A stretch of DNA of 64,000 nt, taken from Acidovorax sp. GBBC 1281. GTDB lineage: Bacteria > Pseudomonadota > Gammaproteobacteria > Burkholderiales > Burkholderiaceae_C. The stretch is taken from positions 2,002,001 to 2,066,000 of the forward strand of contig NZ_CP097269.1 in the NCBI RefSeq assembly GCF_028473645.1, in the 5' to 3' direction. This document shows positions 30,556 to 38,846 of this stretch, piece by piece. The notes beneath the pieces are model-generated. The model was not told the DNA's origin. It saw only the letters and a program-made list of their open reading frames with translations, and searched no databases. Every line of letters begins with the position of its first letter. Position 1 is the first letter of the stretch. The position numbers and the translations under genes are program-made.

Positions 30556-31137
30556 ATGGCGAGCAAGGTCCAACGGATCAAGGCACCAGCGGCGATCCTG
30601 CAACTGCACATTGAATTGCGCGGCACCAAGCCCAAGGTCTGGCGCCGCGTCCTGGTGCCAGAGACGATCACCCTGGCCAAGCTGCATCTTGTGGTCCAGG
30701 CTGCCTTCGGCTGGGGCCACTCGCATCTGCACGAGTTCATCGCTGGCGACGGCGAGCGCTATGGCACGCCAGACCCGATGCACGACGAGCCTGGCTCGAT
30801 CACCAGCGAAAGCACGCGACTGACCACTGCCCTGAACCGGTCGACGCTGAGCTACGTCTACGACTTCGGGGACTACTGGGACCACCGCATCAAGGTCGAG
30901 AAGAAGATCGCACCGATGCCGCAGTTCGTGCTCCCGTTCTGTGCCGGCGGTGCCTGTGCAACGCCGCCGGAGGATTGCGGAGGCGCACCGGGCTATGCGG
31001 AGTTCGTGCGGGCCATGGCGAACCCTGACGATCCCGAGCACGACAACCTGGTCGAATGGATCGGTGCCGATACCTGGGACCCGTTGGCCTTCGACAGCAT
31101 CGAGATCAACGACCGGCTCGCCGCGATCAAGGTCTGA
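30556..31137 (+). CDS. pRiA4b ORF-3-like protein (IS66 passenger)
   Basis: The 193-residue protein matches the plasmid pRiA4b ORF-3-like family by LQLHIELRGTKPKVWRRVLV, HLHEFIAGDGERYG and YVYDFGDYWDHRIKVEK. Family function is not established. It begins two bases after tnpC and lies inside the inverted repeats, so it moves with the element and is probably translated from the transposase message. The C-terminal part (FCAGGACATPPEDCGGAPGY) contains four Cys that could bind metal; that is inference. Confidence 0.85.
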   Translation: MASKVQRIKAPAAILQLHIELRGTKPKVWRRVLVPETITLAKLHLVVQAAFGWGHSHLHEFIAGDGERYGTPDPMHDEPGSITSESTRLTTALNRSTLSYVYDFGDYWDHRIKVEKKIAPMPQFVLPFCAGGACATPPEDCGGAPGYAEFVRAMANPDDPEHDNLVEWIGADTWDPLAFDSIEINDRLAAIKV

Positions 31138-31143
31138 GCGACG

Positions 31144-31389
31144 ATGTCTCGGACGAACTACATCAAGGCCCTGATCGAGGACGGCGGCGACATCACGATC
31201 GGTGCGCTGCCACCGCACGAGTGCGTCGCCACGGCCGCCGATGGCAGCAACTGCCTGGCCATGCTCGTGCGTCGCGACGGTGAGAGCCTCAACGTCCTGC
31301 TCAAACGCTTGAACAAGGCCATCGGCCTGGCTTGGTCAAACGACACGTTCGTTGACGAGGTCAACGACGGCGAGAGCGACCTGCTGTAG
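31144..31389 (+). CDS. Small hypothetical protein (IS66 passenger)
   Basis: An 81-residue frame starts MSRTNYIKALIEDGGDITIG, six bases after the pRiA4b-like gene, and ends 47 bases before the right inverted repeat. It includes a single Cys pair (HECVATAADGSNCLAML) and an acidic tail (DEVNDGESDLL). I do not recognise a family. Its tight spacing and consistent codon use support it as a real gene carried by the IS. Confidence 0.7.
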   Translation: MSRTNYIKALIEDGGDITIGALPPHECVATAADGSNCLAMLVRRDGESLNVLLKRLNKAIGLAWSNDTFVDEVNDGESDLL

Positions 31390-31444
31390 TTCTTCCGTCG
31401 ATCCCGCGTCAAGAGGGGGGCTGAGACGGCGCTTACGCAGCGCG

Positions 31445-31539
31445 GGATTGGCACCTTGCACATCATCCGGTGCATCCGGCATGCACACTTGCCGGAGATC
31501 CGCCAATTTTCCAACCGGTTCTTCCCACATGGTGGTCAC
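31445..31539 (-). pseudogene. 5' part of a small leftward ORF split by the IS66 element (tentative)
   Basis: A leftward frame opens with GTG at 31539, directly after the DUF3606 stop, and is cut by the IS at GANPA. Removing the element and one target duplication restores one open frame of about 61 codons, which continues at 28058 as LLPQQQAHQVHEARVQMSHS and ends at a TGA near 27968. A leftward terminator lies further along at 27718. The restored ORF has no recognised family, so the reading frame could be fortuitous. Confidence 0.3.
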
Positions 31540-31716
31540 CTACCGATTCGCCAGATAGGAACGCACCGCCTGCGCAGAATTGCCCACGGCTTTTACCGCG
31601 ATGCGCAACTCGTTCTCGGTGCAATTCAGAGACCGGGCCCAGTCGCGCACCTCATAGTCCTCGGCCAGGCTGATGAGCTTGCGGTCTTGCGCAGTTTTCA
31701 TGGCGTCGTCCGACAT
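31540..31716 (-). CDS. DUF3606 small protein
   Basis: The 58-residue product (MSDDAMKTAQDRKLISLAED, then YEVRDWARSLNCTENELRIA) has the DUF3606 pattern D..I......E...W....... E L..AV..VG......V..YL. These small proteins are common in proteobacteria and uncharacterised. AGGAG precedes ATG 31716 at good spacing, which decides the start. Confidence 0.8.
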   Translation of the reverse strand: MSDDAMKTAQDRKLISLAEDYEVRDWARSLNCTENELRIAVKAVGNSAQAVRSYLANR

Positions 31717-31827
31717 GGGTGGCTCCTGATGGAATGAGAGCGCCATGCTAGGTCTGCCGCTCCCGGGCTTCGCGTAGGACGATTGCGGCAGGACAAGGCC
31801 ATCGACCGCGATGGCCATGGGCGGCGG

Positions 31828-32109
31828 TCAAGGCCTGCGTTGCGGGGTCAGTTGAATGGTACCGATGCCCTGCGGTGCCTCGCGGGCGGTCAGCCAGTGG
31901 ATCCACAGGCCGCGAAGCCATGCCCCCATGTAGAGGACGCTGACGGCGAAGATGCCCCATTGGCCCGCCGTCCAGCTGGCATAGAACCAGAAGGGCTGGC
32001 CCAGCATGCCGAAGATGCAGGCCCAGCGCCGTCGTTCCTCGTGGCGCGATTGAGAGAGCCACGCCGCGGCGGCACCCAGCAACGCGATGGCGATTTGGTC
32101 GAAGCCCAT
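31828..32109 (-). CDS. Small hypothetical membrane protein
   Basis: The 93-residue protein has three hydrophobic segments: IAIALLGAAAAWLSQ, WACIFGMLGQPFWFYASWTA and WGIFAVSVLYMGAWLRGLWI. A basic loop (SRHEERRRW) lies between the first two, predicting cytoplasmic orientation of that loop. No family is assigned. ATG 32109 is the first clear start before the membrane segment. It belongs to a run of small leftward genes of unknown role. Confidence 0.65.
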   Translation of the reverse strand: MGFDQIAIALLGAAAAWLSQSRHEERRRWACIFGMLGQPFWFYASWTAGQWGIFAVSVLYMGAWLRGLWIHWLTAREAPQGIGTIQLTPQRRP

Positions 32110-32152
32110 GGGTGTGGGAATGGCTGGGGACAGGAGGGGCAACAAAGCCGGT

Positions 32153-32464
32153 TTATCCCGCCAGATGAACGTCGAAGTACGCGCTTTCCGCCTCGCCCAA
32201 ACCCTGGAACGCGGCTTGGCGCGCCGCGGTACTGGCTTTGCCCCATTGCCGCAGCAAGGCGAGATCGGCGGGTGGCACCACTTCGGGCGGCGACTCTTCC
32301 AGGCTGCGCAGCGTGTCCAGTGCCGCGGCGACCTGGGCGGCGGAGCCGAAGGCCTTTTCCATCGCTTTGGCATAGCGGCGTTCTGCGTTGGTGCGCTTGC
32401 ATTCGGGCAGGTTTTCCGGATAGTCGCGCAGGGTGACCGTGTAGGTGAGTTCTTCCGTTTCCAT
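32153..32464 (-). CDS. Hypothetical protein
   Basis: The 103-residue product starts METEELTYTVTLRDYPENLP and is rich in Ala, Glu and Gln. It looks helical and soluble (RYAKAMEKAFGSAAQVAAAL). AAGGAG stands seven bases before ATG 32464, supporting this start over the longer frame. It lies upstream of, and in line with, the small membrane-protein gene, so the two may share a transcript. Confidence 0.65.
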   Translation of the reverse strand: METEELTYTVTLRDYPENLPECKRTNAERRYAKAMEKAFGSAAQVAAALDTLRSLEESPPEVVPPADLALLRQWGKASTAARQAAFQGLGEAESAYFDVHLAG

Positions 32465-32617
32465 GGCGTGCTCCTTGGGTTGATGCTGTATGAATTTACA
32501 GTATTTTGGCGAAACTTTCATCCGGGTTTTTAGTGCCGGCCGTTGGAAGCGCTGGTCCTACACCTGCCCGGCCATGCGCGGCATAGGCTGGCAGCTTCCT
32601 TTTCAGGAGCGAAAAAA

Positions 32618-32977
32618 ATGGCACACGACAAATTGACGCCCGAGCAGGATCGCCAGCGCGATCAGGGCCATTTCAACCTCTATGGAATGCGCGACGATGC
32701 GCGCGGCCGTGGCGAAGTGGACGGCGAGAACCCCGGCGATGGCGAAGGCCCCCGGCGCTTCGGAGCCAGTGGTGACGAATCCACGTACGCCAACCGCGCG
32801 CCGGAAGACGCGGTGCATGAGCATCCCACCGGCCCGATCGCTGCCGTCGATGCCTCCGGCTCGGCACGCGGCCTGGGCCTTGACTACGGGGGCGATGCGC
32901 ACAAGGAACCCCGGTTGTCCTCACGCCAGGGTGCGGCGCTGATCGGCGAGCTCGATGACCGAAAGAAGACGGAATAG
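32618..32977 (+). CDS. Hypothetical protein, Gly/Asp-rich
   Basis: The 119-residue hydrophilic protein (MAHDKLTPEQDRQRDQGHFN, ... GMRDDARGRGEVDGENPGDG) is rich in Gly, Asp, Glu and Arg and appears largely disordered. It has no signal, membrane helix or recognised domain. CAGGAGC precedes ATG 32618. It is divergent from the leftward small genes. The composition resembles stress-related hydrophilic proteins, but that is only an impression. Confidence 0.62.
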   Translation: MAHDKLTPEQDRQRDQGHFNLYGMRDDARGRGEVDGENPGDGEGPRRFGASGDESTYANRAPEDAVHEHPTGPIAAVDASGSARGLGLDYGGDAHKEPRLSSRQGAALIGELDDRKKTE

Positions 32978-33066
32978 GGCTTGCTGCATGCTGCCAGGCG
33001 CCTGTTTCGCCCGCTGCAGCGGCCCCGCCGACCCCCACGTTTTCACCGTCCCTTGAAAGGCCATCG

Positions 33067-33219
33067 ATGCACGCGTCCTCCATCCCCATTCCGACCCCGA
33101 CCACCCCGCAGCCTCCGCTGGACACGCCGCCCCAGCCCGCCTGGACGCCTGTGCCCCCCGTCGAAGACCCGCCCGGGGGCGATGGGCCGCCCGTGCAGGA
33201 GCCGCCGCCTCACCACTGA
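33067..33219 (+). CDS. Small proline-rich hypothetical protein
   Basis: A 50-codon frame (MHASSIPIPTPTTPQPPLDT ... GPPVQEPPPHH) in which roughly 40 percent of residues are Pro. It lies 89 bases after the Gly/Asp-rich gene. GAAAGG stands shortly before the ATG. Low complexity and small size make it uncertain, but codon phase and position support a real gene. Confidence 0.4.
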   Translation: MHASSIPIPTPTTPQPPLDTPPQPAWTPVPPVEDPPGGDGPPVQEPPPHH

Positions 33220-33282
33220 GCCGGTACGGCGAGGGCAGCAGCCGAGTGCAGGTCTTGAGCCTGATCGGCCTATACCGCTTTA

Positions 33283-33328
33283 TTCACGCCATCATTTGCT
33301 ATGAAAAAGTAGCGCCTGATGGCGCTCA
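33283..33328 (-). repeat. Short interspersed palindromic repeat, intergenic copy
   Basis: The outer palindrome CGCCATCA ... TGATGGCG encloses TGCTA-TGAAAAAG-TAGCG. It is AT-rich in the centre and has the GCTAY/TAGC end of the repeat family. It lies between the proline-rich gene and the LysR gene and reaches the LysR stop region. Confidence 0.6.
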
Positions 33329-34228
33329 AGGCCGGTGCTTCATGACCAGGGAATACATCGCCTGGGCTGCGACCGACAGGCTGCGGTCCCGGCGCCGCAC
33401 CAGGTAGATCTGGCGTGTCAGCCCTGGCAATGCCAGCGGCCGCGTCACCAGCCCGGGTTGGTCGAAGTGGAAAAGCGTGAGGGTGGGCACCACGCTGATG
33501 CCCAGGCCCGCGCGCACCATGCCCATCACGGTGGCGAGCTGTTCCACTTCCATGAGCGTGTTCATCGCCTGCGGGTGCAGCGCTGCCTCCAGGTACTGGC
33601 GAACGCTGCTGGTTCGCGCCAGATGCACGAAAGGGAACGCTGCCAGGTCGGCGGGTTGCAGCGCAACGACCTTGCCGCCATGGCGCCGGCGACGCGCGAG
33701 CGGATGGTCGGCGCGGCACACCAGGTGAAAGCCGTCGCTGCTGAACGGCTCGGCCTGCAGTTCCGGCGTATCGGCCCGGATGGCGGCCAACGCGAAATCG
33801 GCCTTACCCGTGGCCACCTGCTCGATGCAGGGTTCCGACAGCACATCGGCGATGTCCAGTTCGATGCCGGGATGGGCCGCGCGGTACGCCGCCAGCACTC
33901 CGGGCAGCCAGCCCGCCGCGAGCGAGGGCAGCAGGGCGATCGCCACGCGCCCCCGGCGCAGCGTAGCGGTGTCGTGCACTGCGGCGAAGGCGTTGTCGAC
34001 CTCGGCCCGGATGCGGCGCGCGGACTCCAGAAAATCCTCACCTTCCGCCGTCAGGGCCACATGGCGCGTGCTGCGGTCGAACAACCGCAGTCCCATCGCA
34101 TCTTCCAGCGTGCGGATGAGGGCGCTGAAGGCGGGCTGCGACAGGTGACAGTGCGCAGCCGCCCGCGTGAAGCTGCGCTGGCCGGCCAGGGCGAGAAAGG
34201 CATCGATCTGCCGTGTGGAGATATTCAT
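33326..34228 (-). CDS. LysR-family transcriptional regulator
   Basis: The 300-residue regulator has the N-terminal winged HTH (RQIDAFLALAGQRSFTRAAA, HLSQPAFSALIRTLEDAMGL) and a C-terminal periplasmic-binding-like effector domain (RRGRVAIALLPSLAAGWLPG onward). It is divergent from the AtuA-like gene, with 81 bases between the starts. That gap contains ATTC-N4-GAAT-like symmetry (around 34232-34243) suited to a LysR T-N11-A site. It probably controls the adjacent catabolic cluster in response to a substrate or intermediate. Confidence 0.9.
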   Translation of the reverse strand: MNISTRQIDAFLALAGQRSFTRAAAHCHLSQPAFSALIRTLEDAMGLRLFDRSTRHVALTAEGEDFLESARRIRAEVDNAFAAVHDTATLRRGRVAIALLPSLAAGWLPGVLAAYRAAHPGIELDIADVLSEPCIEQVATGKADFALAAIRADTPELQAEPFSSDGFHLVCRADHPLARRRRHGGKVVALQPADLAAFPFVHLARTSSVRQYLEAALHPQAMNTLMEVEQLATVMGMVRAGLGISVVPTLTLFHFDQPGLVTRPLALPGLTRQIYLVRRRDRSLSVAAQAMYSLVMKHRP

Positions 34229-34309
34229 TGAAGATTCGGATGAATTGATCCTGATTATCTATTTCACAGAATAACGCGCGGGGCCTACATTGGCCGGCAG
34301 GAGACAACC

Positions 34310-35662
34310 ATGGCCCCCCCAAAAAACCTGCTGGTCGGCTGCGCCGCCGGCTTCTCGGGCGATCGCACCGATGCCGCCGCACCCGTGGTGCAGACCCTCA
34401 TCGCCAGCGGCCAGCCCGCGGTACTGATTTTCGAAACCCTGGCCGAGCGCACCCTGGCCCTGGCCCAGTTGGCGCGCCGTGCCGATCCGGACGCCGGCTA
34501 CGAGCCGTTGCTCGACGACCTGCTGCGCCCCGTGCTGGCGCAGTGCCTGCAGCACGGCATTCGCATCGTGAGCAATTTCGGCGCGGCCAATCCGCTGGGT
34601 GCTGCGCACCGCATCCAGCAATTGGCCCAAGCGCTGGGCGCGCGCCGCCCCCGCATCGCCGTGGTGCAGGGCGACGACCTGAGTGGGGACGGGTACCGTG
34701 CCGTGCTGGCCCAGGCGCTGGGCGCGGCCCTGCCCACCGATCCCATCGTGAGCGCCAATGCGTACATCGGCGCGCAGCCGATCGCCGATGCGCTGCGCGC
34801 CGGCGCCGACATCGTGGTGTGCGGCCGCGTGGCGGACCCCTCGCTGGTGCTGGGGCCGGCCCTCGCGCATTTCGGCTGGGCCCCGGACGACTGGGACCGG
34901 CTGGCGCGCGCCACCATGGCCGGGCATCTGCTGGAATGCGGCTCGCAGGTCACCGGCGGGTATTTCGCCGACCCGGGCTACAAGGACGTGCCGGGCATGG
35001 CGCAACTGGGCTACCCCATCGCCGAGATCGACGCCGATGGCCACTGCACCATCGCCAAGCCCGCGGGCACGGGCGGGCGCATCGACGAGCGCACGGTGAA
35101 GGAGCAGTTGCTGTACGAGCTGCACGACCCGGCCGCCTACCTCACGCCCGATGTGGTGGCCGACATCACCACCGCGCGCGTGCTGCCAGCCGGCACCGAC
35201 CGTGTGCGGCTGGAAGGGGTGAGCGGCCATGCGCGGCCACCGTCGCTCAAGGTGAATGTGTGTTTCGAATCCGGCTGGTTCGCCGAGGGCGAGATTTCCT
35301 ATGCCGGCGCCCGTGCCGAAGCGCGCGCGCGGCTGGCGGGCGAGGTCCTGCGCGAGCGCCTGGCCGGCGTCGCGCCGCTGCGCATCGACCTGATCGGGGT
35401 GACCAGCGTGTTCGGCGACGACGCCGGGCACTGGCGGGACGCGGCTGCGGCCGGCGATGCCCGCGATGTGCGCCTGCGCGTGGCGTTGCAGCACCGGGAG
35501 CACGCCAGCGCCCAGCGCCTGGTGCGCGAGGTGACGGCCCTGTACTGCTGCGGCCCGGCGGGCGGCGGCGGCGTGCGCACCGCGATGCGACCGCGCCTGG
35601 GCACGGTGTCGTGCCTGGTGCCGCGCGAGTCCGTGGCCGTGGGCCACGTGATGCTGGATTGA
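34310..35662 (+). CDS. AtuA-like acyclic terpene utilisation family protein (DUF1446)
   Basis: The 450-residue protein begins LLVGCAAGFSGDRTDAAAPV and has DUF1446 blocks IVSNFGAANPLGAAHRIQQL, DIVVCGRVADPSLVLGPALA and LLECGSQVTGGYFADPG. AtuA itself belongs to the citronellol/geraniol degradation cluster of Pseudomonas, but isolated homologues such as this are widespread and their reactions unknown. The DUF4387 partner downstream supports a two-subunit enzyme in carboxylic acid or terpene-like catabolism. Confidence 0.83.
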   Translation: MAPPKNLLVGCAAGFSGDRTDAAAPVVQTLIASGQPAVLIFETLAERTLALAQLARRADPDAGYEPLLDDLLRPVLAQCLQHGIRIVSNFGAANPLGAAHRIQQLAQALGARRPRIAVVQGDDLSGDGYRAVLAQALGAALPTDPIVSANAYIGAQPIADALRAGADIVVCGRVADPSLVLGPALAHFGWAPDDWDRLARATMAGHLLECGSQVTGGYFADPGYKDVPGMAQLGYPIAEIDADGHCTIAKPAGTGGRIDERTVKEQLLYELHDPAAYLTPDVVADITTARVLPAGTDRVRLEGVSGHARPPSLKVNVCFESGWFAEGEISYAGARAEARARLAGEVLRERLAGVAPLRIDLIGVTSVFGDDAGHWRDAAAAGDARDVRLRVALQHREHASAQRLVREVTALYCCGPAGGGGVRTAMRPRLGTVSCLVPRESVAVGHVMLD

Positions 35663-35685
35663 CGCCGAGCCCCCAGGAACCCGCC

Positions 35686-36114
35686 ATGACCACCGCCACC
35701 CCTTCGATCCCCGCATCGGCTGCCGCGCCATCGTCCGCTTCGACCTCCGCCACCGCCGCGCCCTTGACCGTGCCCCTGTACCGCCTCGCGCACAGCCGCA
35801 CGGGCGACAAAGGCAACCGCTCCAACATCAGCGTGATCGCCTGGCATTCCGCGCTGTGGGAGGTGCTGACCGCGCAGGTCACCGAGGCCGCTGTGGCGCG
35901 CCAGTTCGCGCTGCGCCGGCCCAGCCGCGTCGCGCGCTACCTGCTGCCGAACCTGCACGCCATGAACTTCGTCATCGACGACGTGCTGGACGGCGGCGTG
36001 AACGATGCGCTCAATCTCGACAGCCATGGCAAGGCGCTGTCGTTCCTGCTGCTCGACCTGCCCGTCGAGGTGCCCGCCGCGCTCGCCGCGCACCTGGCGG
36101 GACCGCCCGGGTGA
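35686..36114 (+). CDS. DUF4387-type small partner of the AtuA-like protein
   Basis: The 142-residue protein has an Ala/Ser/Pro-rich N-terminus of about 27 residues, then the conserved core VPLYRLAHSRTGDKGNRSNI, VARYLLPNLHAMNFVIDDVL and GGVNDALNLDSHGKALSFLL. It is commonly encoded directly after AtuA-like proteins or fused to them. The function is unknown. ATG 35686 comes 23 bases after the upstream stop. Confidence 0.8.
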   Translation: MTTATPSIPASAAAPSSASTSATAAPLTVPLYRLAHSRTGDKGNRSNISVIAWHSALWEVLTAQVTEAAVARQFALRRPSRVARYLLPNLHAMNFVIDDVLDGGVNDALNLDSHGKALSFLLLDLPVEVPAALAAHLAGPPG

Positions 36115-36194
36115 CACCTTTCGAATGCCGCACCCGGCCATGCGTCGGGCCCGCGGTCCTGCATCGCTTTTTCCATAACCACACAGGAGACGAC

Positions 36195-37220
36195 ATGAAC
36201 CCCTTTTTCCAACCCCAGCCTCGCCCCGAGCCGCACCGGCGCGCCTCGCGTCGCCATGCGCTCGCCGCCACCGTGGCGGCGGTTCTGGGCCTGGCGGTGG
36301 CCGGGCCGGCCGCTGCCCAGGCACCGGCCTATCCGTCCAAGCCCATCACCTTCGTCGTGCCGTTCGCGGCGGGCAGCGCCACCGACCAGCTCGCGCGCGC
36401 CATCGGCCAGTCCGTCACCACCGACACCAAGCAGGCGGTGGTGGTGGACAACAAGGCCGGCGCCAGCGGCATGATCGCCGCGCAGGCCGTGGCCAAGGCC
36501 GCGCCGGACGGCTACACGGTGCTCATCACCACCAACACCACGCACGCCGCCAACGAACACCTCTACAAAAAGCTGTCCTATGACCCGGTGAAGGATTTCG
36601 TGCCGGTCACCGGCCTGGGCAAGGGCGGCCAGGTGCTGGTGGTGAACGCCGCGGCACCCTACAAGAACGTGGGCGAGCTGATCGCGGCGGCCAAGAAGAG
36701 CCCGGGCAAGCTCAGCTTCGGCAGCGGCAGCTCGTCCAGCCGCGTCGCGGGGGAGATGCTCAAGCAACTGGCCGGCGTGGACATCCTGCATGTGCCCTAC
36801 AAGAGCAACCCCCTGGCCATCACCGACCTGCTGGGCGGGCAGATCGATCTGATGATCACCGACACCTCCACGGGCGTGCCGCAGATCAAGGCCGGCAAGC
36901 TGCGCGCGCTGGGCTATTCGACGAAAAAGCGCGGTGCGCAGCTGCCCGACGTGCCCACCATCGAGGAGGCCGGCGTGAAGGGCTACGACATGGGCTACTG
37001 GTTCGCCGCCTATGTGCCGGCGGGCACGCCGGCCCCCGTGGTGGCGCGGCTCAACGAACTGCTCGGGCAGGCCACCAAGAGCGCGGCGGCCCAGTCGTTC
37101 TACGACATGGCGGGCTCCGAGGCCTGGACCACCACCTCCGACGAACTCGCGAAGTTCCAGGCCGCCGAAACCCGGAAATGGGGCCAGGTCATCAAGGCCG
37201 CGGGCATCCAGCCCGAATAG
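36195..37220 (+). CDS. Bug-family tripartite tricarboxylate transporter binding protein
   Basis: The 341-residue periplasmic protein has a twin-arginine-like or Sec signal (RRASRRHALAATVAAVLGLA, cleavage near AAAQA). The TctC/Bug fold follows: YPSKPITFVVPFAAGSATDQ, VVDNKAGASGMIAAQAVAKA and DGYTVLITTNTTHAANEHLY. Such proteins bind small carboxylates and are hugely expanded in betaproteobacteria. Membrane partners TctA/TctB are not nearby. It is preceded by CAGGAGAC. Confidence 0.9.
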   Translation: MNPFFQPQPRPEPHRRASRRHALAATVAAVLGLAVAGPAAAQAPAYPSKPITFVVPFAAGSATDQLARAIGQSVTTDTKQAVVVDNKAGASGMIAAQAVAKAAPDGYTVLITTNTTHAANEHLYKKLSYDPVKDFVPVTGLGKGGQVLVVNAAAPYKNVGELIAAAKKSPGKLSFGSGSSSSRVAGEMLKQLAGVDILHVPYKSNPLAITDLLGGQIDLMITDTSTGVPQIKAGKLRALGYSTKKRGAQLPDVPTIEEAGVKGYDMGYWFAAYVPAGTPAPVVARLNELLGQATKSAAAQSFYDMAGSEAWTTTSDELAKFQAAETRKWGQVIKAAGIQPE

Positions 37221-38846
37221 GTTCTCGCCCCCTCACGGCCCATCGGGCCGCGCCCTGAAGGCACGCATGTCCCCGCCGCAGCGCACGGCGGGGTGGGCGC
37301 AGCCTTGCCCTGTACCGACGACAACACCCAAGAACCTTCCGGAGACAACACCATGACATTCCCGTCCTTCGCGATTTCCCCGCTGGATCGCCCCCGGCTG
37401 CGCGCCATGGCGCCCGTGCTGGCCGCGGCGCTGCTGGCCGCCTGCGGCGGCAGCGATTCCCCGCCCGCGGCCACCGCCCCGCAGATGCGCCTGTCCATCA
37501 CGGCCACCGAGGACGTCGCGGGCACCTACGGCAGCGTGGGCGCCTACGAGAAACTGACCGGCACCCTGCGCGGCGAGGTCGATCCCGCCGACCCGCGCAA
37601 TGCGGTGATCCAGGACCTGCAGCTGGCCCCCGTCAATGCGCGCGGCATGGTGGAGTACAGCGCCGACTTCGTGATGCTCAAGCCCAAGGACATGGCCCGC
37701 GCCAGCGGCGTGCTGCGCTACGACGCGCCCAACCGCGGCAACATCCTCACGCAGCCCAACCCGGCCGCGACGCCGGGCGATGCGGTGTACTTCGAGCGGG
37801 GCTACGTGATGCTGTATTCGGCCTGGCAGGGCGACGTGCCCAAGAGCACGCCCGCACGCCTGACCGTGACGGTGCCCGTGGCCCGGAACCAGGACGGCAG
37901 CACCATCACCGGCCCGTACCGCACCGAACTCGTGCCCACGGCCGCCATGCCCGCCATGGCGCTGCCGGGCGGCGTGTTCAACGGCACCATGATCCCGTAC
38001 GAGCCCGCCAGCCTGGACAACACCCAGCCCGGCTATTCGCTCACCCGCCGGCGCAACGAAACCGATGCGCGCGAGCCCGTGCCCGCGGGCCAGTGGAAGT
38101 TCGCCACCTGCGATGCGGCCGCCAACCCGTTCCCGGGTACGCCCAGCCCGGCCAGCGTGTGCCTGCAGGGCGGCTTCGATCCGCAGTACCTGTACGAGCT
38201 GGTCTATGTGGCGAAAGACCCCAAGGTCATGGGCGTGGGCCTGGCGGCGCTGCGGGACACGGTGAGCTTTTTCCGCAGCGCGGCCGCCGATGCCGACGGC
38301 CGGGCCAACCCGGTCGCCGGCCGCATCCAGTCCACGCTGGGGCAGGGCACCTCGCAGTCGGGCAATGCGATGAAGACCTTCCTGCACCTGGGCTTCAACC
38401 AGTCGCTGCGCGGCGGCAAGGTGTTCGACGGCATGTTCGCCCACGTGGCCGCACGCCAGACCAACATCAACACGCGCTTCGCCGTGCCGGGCGGCGGAGG
38501 TGGACTGCGCACCGACCACACGGCCTTCGGCCAGACGGCGCCGCGCGGGCTGGACAAGGACTACAGCGACGAGGTGAGCGGCCGGCAGGGCGGCGTGATG
38601 AAGCGCTGCGCGGCCACCGACACCTGCCCGAAGTTCTTCCTGGGCCTGTCGGGCACCGAGTTCTGGCAGCTGCAGGGCTCGCCGGTGCTGACGGATGCCA
38701 ACGGCCTGCGCGACCTCGCCCAGCCCGCCAATGCGCGCATCTACTACTACGCCAGCACGCAGCACGGCGGCACGGGCGGCACCGAAAGCATCAGCTACGC
38801 GCCCACGCGCAATGTCTATCCGGCCGGCACGGTGGTGCACTTCACC

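Larger units (their letters stand above)
28059..31436 (+). mobile_element. Complete IS66-family insertion sequence with passenger genes
   Basis: The element is 3378 bp. The left end reads GTAAGCGTCTTCTCAG and the right end, inverted, GTAAGCGCCGTCTCAG, continuing as imperfect inverted repeats of about 25 bp. It is flanked by an exact 8-bp duplication GCAGCGCG (28051-28058 and 31437-31444), the size expected for IS66. It carries the three usual genes tnpA, tnpB and tnpC, then two further co-oriented genes before the right repeat. All five frames are intact and the duplication is perfect, so the insertion looks recent and possibly still active. Confidence 0.95.

Noticed and set aside
31456..31737. 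A rightward frame that also joins open across the IS66 target site
   Set aside because: It lies antisense to the DUF3606 gene, which has a good ribosome-binding site and family pattern, so it is more likely a shadow.
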